A DNA stretch of 64,000 nucleotides from Yamagishiella unicocca. Taxonomy: Eukaryota > Chlorophyta > Chlorophyceae > Chlamydomonadales > Volvocaceae. Below are positions 58,421 through 64,000 of the stretch, piece by piece. The notes beneath the pieces are model-generated. The model ran no database searches. It was not told the origin of the DNA and saw nothing but the letters and a program-made list of their open reading frames with translations. Each line of letters begins with the position of its first letter. Position 1 is the stretch's first letter. The stretch is from assembly GCA_003116995.1 (NCBI GenBank), contig BDSL01000039.1, forward strand, positions 1 to 64,000, read 5' to 3'. Made by a program: the position numbers and the translations under genes.

Positions 58421-59206
58421 TGCGTCGCGCTCGGCGGACTAACCGAGGCCACGATATCCGATCCGACTGTCTGCAGCAGAGGGGGAGGCAAGTTACGCCC
58501 GACTTCCCTAACAACAACACCGTATGAATTAAAAATTTGTTTCCGCCGAAACGAGCACAGCGGAGCACAAAACCTACAAAATCCACAAAGCAGAGAACGT
58601 GTTTCGAGTATTAGATGTAACTTCAGTGATATTCTTCTTTAGATGTGAAAGCAAATTCGCATTGCCGCGTGCCCCCTTCCACGTATCCGGCCAGTTTCGG
58701 AGCAACCTTCCGGCCCAGTTAAAGTTTTCATGCTTGTGCCCATAGCCGATGGGTTGCGACATCGCAATTGCGTATGTGAGCATACCGTATATTAATGGCG
58801 CCAATCCTCATGCTGAAGGACAACGCTTAACGTGTGCAGCCTAAGACGAGCTCCCAACGATTTGGCAACGGTTGGCACCAAAATATCGACTGGACGTCGA
58901 TGCGATACCGGTACTATCATGACAAGGTGGCGTAAGGTGCCCGCAAAGGCGAAATCCAGTTACCTGTACCGGTATCACTTCAAACAATTGAAGGATGGGA
59001 GATTGCGTTGAAAACTTGACTATAAAAGTTTCACCTGAGTAGTACCATGATGGCAAGTGGGCTTGTATTGAGGGTTCGACTTGTGGGGCTGTGCTGAGCT
59101 CAGCACGGCACACCGTGGCTTTTTTTGGATTGTAACCACCCCTCCAGGTCCATACAATCCATCAGTTTGATGGAATAATAATGCGTTATATCTTCAAAAG
59201 GTCGTC
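58421..59206. promoter_or_regulatory. shared divergent upstream region
   Basis: 786 bp between the start codons of the PUB gene (minus) and the transporter (plus). It must hold both promoters unless an upstream untranslated exon lies elsewhere. An AT-rich ttatatctt lies about 20 bp before the transporter ATG. No other element can be named with confidence. Confidence 0.5.
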
Positions 59207-60878
59207 ATGTTACGAATCCGTGGCCATGCTCACCTCTCGATAACATGCTCGGCCGCACGAATTCCTGCGCATTTGCCTCTCTTTAGGAATAGGATCGGCC
59301 CATATGTCGCCTACTTCGGATTGGGGCTCGCCGCGACATGGGCGCCGAAACTGCGCCGCACAGCGGACATGGCCATCGGATTGCTGAGGCAGTCTGACCA
59401 AGCCGCCATTCCACCTATATCCTTTCGGAACCGCTCTCGGTCAAGCGTCATCTCACAGGCGTCCAGCGTTGCACGGCAGTACGGACGCTACGGATCCCCG
59501 GCCAATCGTCCGCAGGTCAGTGACTGGTTGCTGGGCAGCAACAGGGGCGCCGGCAGCAACAGCCGCACCGTTGCAACAGTCGTACAAACAGCAACGGCAG
59601 GGCAAGCAGCTTCGAGGTGCATGGGCGAGGCAGGGGACGAGGTGGCCGGGAGCGCAGCATGCGTGGAATTGTGCGGTGGCAAGATGGGTTATCGACGCCG
59701 TACGATGGAAGGCCGGGACGAGGCGAGAGACGGCAGCCGGCAGGATGGCAAAACAAGCGAGGCCGACCCAACCCATACACACCTGCCTCACCCCCTGCCT
59801 CACCCCCTGCCTCCACCTCCCCGCTCGCAGCCATGGCAGGTGGTATCCGCCGTGTGCGCGGTAGCCATGCTCCTCTGCAACTTCCATCGCTCCGTGTTCA
59901 CGGCGCTGGTGCCGCTGGTGGCGACGGGCCTGGCGCTTTCGCCCGCCGAGGTAGGTGCGTGTGCGGGAGCGGCCGGCTCTGCCGCCCTGCCGCCCTGCCG
60001 CCGCAACACTTCAGTGTGAAACCCCTTAAGGCCCGCCTGCCCGCATCGCTCCCTACCAATAACTCCGTGCCGTACACGCCGTGCTGTGTATCCAGGGAGC
60101 TTCGAATTCCCGCTTAACCTCCGTCATGGACCCCGGCTGCGCCATAGGCTCCGCTCCATTTCAACTTCAAACCCCTCCCTAAACCCTAACCACTACCAAC
60201 TACCCACTACCTTTTTGTCACTGTCCAGGTGGGCCTCCTGCAGTCCTCCATGCTGTGGGGTTACCTGGCGGGACAGATCCCTGCCGGCAAGCTGGCGGAC
60301 GAGCAGGGGGGTGACCGGTGAGAGGGGGGGGAATACGAGAATCCACGGACCCACGGCCGACAAACCGAGGGCGGTGAAGGTGGTGGTCCAGCGGAGGGAC
60401 TTGCGGGGGAGGGGGAGACAGGCGTGGGGCGGTTGGGAGGATGGGCAGAAGGCCGGGGCGACAGACGGGAGACGACAACCTCGAACTAGGTGGTGAGTGG
60501 TCAATGCAAGCCAGGGGCCGACCATGCAAGACGCCATCGCTGCGGTCGCTGTGGCCCAGCGGGACGGCGCGGGCACCCCAGGTGGCCATGCAGGGATTGC
60601 CTGGCGACGTACCCATGGCGTTAGGTTGGAAGATCAAATTTTGCGGTGACGACCCTGATGTTGCTGATGACCCTGATGTTGCTGATGACCCTGATGTTGC
60701 GGATGACCCTGATGATGCGGATGCGACGTGCAGCAATTAATTAGGGGAATTATGCTCTTGCGCATGTCATAGGGCCCGCCTGGAGTGTTACCGTCGTACG
60801 CAGGCCTTACCGCCGGCCGCCGCTACCGCCGCCTCCTGCTGTTGTAGGGTGCTGCTAACCGGCCTGGCGCTCTGGTCA

Positions 60879-60910
<32 letters not shown>

Positions 60911-63525
60911 CGCTGCGCCCGGCGCGGCCCTGGCCGTGCTGCTTGCTGCGCGGGTGTCCATGGGCCTCTTCTCCTCCGTCATCATGCCCTCCGTCTCTGC
61001 GGCGACCGCCCAGTGGGTTCCCACGGAGCGCAAGGCGGCCACCCTGGCCATGATCTACGCCTTCTTCAATGTTGGTGCGTTTTACCCGTTCAGCTTGACC
61101 GGCCCGACGCGCAGATATTTCACACAGATAGTTTGGAGGTTAACAATTATTTGCGTCAAGCCTGACGAAGCGAACGCGGATATGGAAACTGACGCTGGGA
61201 CGCTGACGCTGACGCAAGACAACACATCGGCATGGCATTTGTCTTCGGGTTGAGTTCGGTTGTCTGCAATCTCCCCGACCGAAATCTAACTGACAACCAC
61301 CGACATGTCGTATATCGGGCCCTTCTCGCCTGCATCGGCATGTCTGTATACCGTACCCTCCTCGTCTGTGCCCTCGCCTCTCCCTTCAGGCGGTGTACTG
61401 GGCCTTATAGCGGCGCCGCACCTGGCGGTCCGCAGCGGCTGGCCCGCCGCCTTCGTTACTGCCGCCGCCGGAGGAGTTATGTGGGCCCTATTTGGCAGCG
61501 CGGCTGTGGCGAGGGTGGGGCAGCGGCCGCGGTCTCCCACAGAGCTGAGAGAAAAGCGGCAGCAGCAGCAGCAACAACAACAGCAACAGTCGGCGGCTGC
61601 GGCCTCGACGCCCGGCTTGGCCGATTCAGTAAGCGGGGCAGCCGAAGGCGCGACTCGTTCAGCCGAAGCCGGCGGCAAGTCCGGGCCAGAGGCGAGTACG
61701 ACACCGTCGGCGGCGGCGGCAGCAGCGGCGGCAGTGTCGGCGGAGCGAGTGCGCGCCGCCAGTGGCGGCGAGACGTCGACATCCGCAGCCCCACGAAGAG
61801 ACACGCTGGTGCAGGTACGGCAACAAGATGAGTACAATTGTCGTACGAGCTTTTCGGCAACCCTGAGAGCCTCCTGAGGAACCCCAACCGCCGCCACCAC
61901 CTTCCAACCGACCCCCAACCGCTGCCAACCAACCACCAACAGAACCCCAACCACCACCACCACCACCATCCCTCAGGTCGCCGCTCTGTGCTGGTGCCAC
62001 AGCGTCATCGGCTGGGGCTTCTTCGTGCTTCAGGCCTGGGTGCCCATGTACCTGCAGTCACTGGGGGTGGCGGACCTGGGCAGCGCAAGTGAGGGCGGGA
62101 GATCCTGGGGGGGTCTTATTCAAAAAAAGAAGAAAACCGAAATCCCAGGGCACGGGGTGTATGGGGCTGTTCCGGGCAAGGCACATGGAGAGAGGTATCG
62201 TGCTGTGTTTGTATAGGTGAGTTCCAGGCTCGGTTATGTATCATACCGTATCACGAGCTCACGTGTTGTAATCGCCGCCCGTTGAAGGCACCGAGTGCTG
62301 TTGCGTGCTAGGGAACAAAACCGCCCGGCCGGCTCGAAAACCCGCCCAACAACCCGTACCCCCGCCGCTCCCGCCCCTTATCTCCTCCCCTCAGGCCTGC
62401 TTGCCTCACTACCCTGGCTGGCAGCCGCGTTCACAGCCACCGCCGCCGCCGGCCTGGCCGACCGCCTGGTACGCAGCGGCCGTACACCCCGCCTCACCGT
62501 ACGACGCGCCATGCACACGGTATCGACGCTGGGCTGCGCCGCCGCCGTAATCCCGCTGGCGGCGGCGCCAGTGGGAGCGCTACCGCCCGCTGTCGCCACA
62601 TTGTGCCTCGTGTTGGCGGTGGGCAGCTACGGGTTCAGCTTCGGCGGCTTCCACGCCTACGTGCAGGTGCGCCGCGAAGGGAACGCGTATAGATAGCATC
62701 GTAGGAGGCAAGCATAAATCAGGGCGTTTCGAACACGCTTTTGAGGAGCCACATGCTTGGGGACCCACGCCCTACGTGCAGGGTGAGTCATTGTTTGGGT
62801 CGGTGGGTCGATGGCTGTATGGTATGGCGTCCAATGGTTCCGTCGGCTGTCAAGGGTGCGGGTGCCCACGATTCAGCATAAGGGCCCCCTGGTACTATCG
62901 GCCCATGTGGCCCCCTGGTGCTGCCCTAACAGGACGTGGCGGCTGCTGACGCGGGCAAGCTGCTGGGCCTCACCAACACCGCCAGCATCCTTGGAGGCAT
63001 CGCGGGCAACCTGGCCACGGGGGCATTGCTGCAGGTGGGGGCGGGAAGGGGGGTACGAGGTTGGGGTTTCGGGGCGGGCAGCCACGAGGCGAGGGTGGGG
63101 TTTCGGGGCGGGCAGCCGGGGCAGGGCGGGAGGGAGGGGTGGAGAGGTGGCGTTGGTCTGGGGTATGAGTGCTTGCCTTGCAGCCGGCATGCTCACCTCA
63201 CAACCGATGGAAGGAGAGCTCATGGCGCGTAGGGTGAGGCTCGTCCCTGCAACCCGCTCCACCTCGGTAAATTCTCAGCAGGCGCCATTGGGGCGTTTGC
63301 ATCCCGAGGCTCACCAGTTTGCCATCCCCCGCGCCCCATTCCCTGTTTCATCGGCCTATTCGCTACCCCTGTCGTCTAATGCCTCCACCCGCTCAGACCA
63401 CTGGCGGCTACGGTGGAGTCTTCTGGGTGGCTGCTGCTCTGTACGGCAGCTCCTGGTTGTGTTTCGTGGGGCTGCTGCGGGGGGAGGCGGTGTCGCTGAC
63501 AGGTCTGACACGCAGGACGGCGTGA
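59207..63525 (+). CDS. PHT4/SLC17-type anion (phosphate) transporter, MFS, 9 exons
   Basis: Exons 59207-59515, 59831-59950, 60229-60317, 60848-61074, 61390-61814, 61977-62088, 62395-62666, 62933-63034 and 63397-63525; 1,785 nt, 594 aa, phase exact at all joins. The family moves phosphate or other organic anions with Na+ or H+, in plants mostly at plastid membranes. The Arg/Ser-rich N-terminus (about 100 aa) fits a plastid transit peptide. Family signatures appear in order: NFHRSVFTALVPLVATGLAL, EVGLLQSSMLWGYLAGQIPA, GKLADEQGGDRV, RVSMGLFSSVIMPSVSAATA, WVPTERKAATLAMIYAFFNV, GVLGLIAAPHLAVRSGWPAA, GFFVLQAWVPMYLQSLG, LLASLPWLAAAF, KLLGLTNTASILGGIAGNLA and GGYGGVFWVAAALYGSSWLC. The central loop after the sixth helix is enlarged by a Gln run and Ala/Ser/Glu-rich sequence, all in exon 5. 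Substrate cannot be told from sequence. Confidence 0.92.
60649..60722. repeat. 18-bp tandem repeat in intron 3 of the transporter gene
   Basis: Four copies of gaccctgatgttgctgat with small changes. Confidence 0.92.
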
Positions 63526-64000
63526 CCATGTCAGAATCAGTAGTGGTAGCTGTTGTAGCGGGCTCTAGACCCAAAGGTGGAGCCATCGGGCGCATTGCCT
63601 GACACTGGAAGTACAAGGAAGTACGGACGCAGGAAGTAGAAGGGGACGCGAGATGGAGGTGGAGATGGGTGGTGGCGGACGTGCGCGAGCTTGTGAAAGT
63701 TATGATGCAGATCCTGCGAGAGAGATCATGCGGAGCGTGGGACAGGTGACCAGGTATGGGTGAGGGCGATCAGCGCTGAATGTGCGGGGTCCACTTGTTG
63801 CCAAGCGCGCGCGCGACGGCATGTTTTGTGCAACGTGATTGGTGGGCTGAAGCCCCGTCAACCCTCGCCCGCCCACCCCAGCAGTACGGCAAGCTTGCGA
63901 TGATATCATTGTTTGCCAGTTGATGGAAGTCCGGAGGGGAAAGGAATTCCGGAGATGCGCAACGTCTTGCCAAGCGCACGCGACGAGGATTCATTGCCCA
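63526..64000. other. downstream of the transporter; dispersed repeat at 63547-63606
   Basis: Begins just after the stop codon. The segment gccatcgggcgcattgcctg, with the preceding ggctctagacccaaaggtgg, is a diverged copy of the repeat seen twice at 4817-4965 in the mobile element. No gene recognised to the window end. Confidence 0.6.

Noticed and set aside
61286..61969. 227-codon minus-strand frame
   Set aside because: Antisense to exon 5 of the transporter; the plus strand carries the family signatures and exact splice phase.

Overview
This looks like nuclear DNA of a green alga, most likely a chlorophycean of the volvocine group (Chlamydomonas/Gonium-like). The evidence is GC-rich coding sequence with Ala/Gly/Gln-rich proteins, many short exons with GTGAG/GTGCG/GTAAG donors and CAG acceptors, plant-type protein families (a PHT4-like transporter, a plastid-type rhomboid) and very heavy satellite content. 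The species is inferred, not proven. No bacterial operon, CRISPR array, rRNA or tRNA was seen.

Layout. 1-15879: a 177-bp satellite (about 52 monomers), interrupted at 1064-7675 by a 6.6-kb mobile element. The element has 28-bp terminal inverted repeats, a 3-bp CAG target duplication, two subterminal motif arrays, a broken tyrosine-recombinase gene and further possible genes. 15880-17612: low-information spacer. 17613-22393 (-): a 14-exon gene for a C2-domain protein. 23997-27032 (-): a 7-exon rhomboid intramembrane protease gene. 27753-28006: a truncated second copy of the mobile element's left subterminal region. 28007-47290: four further tandem-repeat families in a row (about 157 bp with hairpin junctions; 142 bp; about 132 bp; 218/190 bp). 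47290-49763: no convincing gene. 49764-53289 (+): a 5-exon gene for a 723-aa protein of unknown function. 53290-56250: mostly unexplained. 56251-58420 (-): a 6-exon PUB-domain protein. 59207-63525 (+): a 9-exon PHT4/SLC17-type transporter, divergent from the PUB gene.

The genes are single nuclear genes with no operon logic. They cover membrane proteolysis (rhomboid), calcium/lipid-type C2 binding, Cdc48/p97-linked ubiquitin biology (PUB) and anion/phosphate transport (PHT4). All exon models were derived by hand from splice sites, reading phase and family motifs. Four of the five give consistent phase throughout; the C2 gene has one unresolved phase step.

The best candidate for something undescribed is the 1064-7675 element. 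It combines features of a cut-and-paste DNA transposon (inverted repeats, target duplication, subterminal binding-site-like arrays) with a tyrosine recombinase, a pairing that standard classes do not predict. A 37-bp perfect-arm palindrome inserted with a 5-bp target duplication at 40322-40358, and the chain of satellite families, come next.
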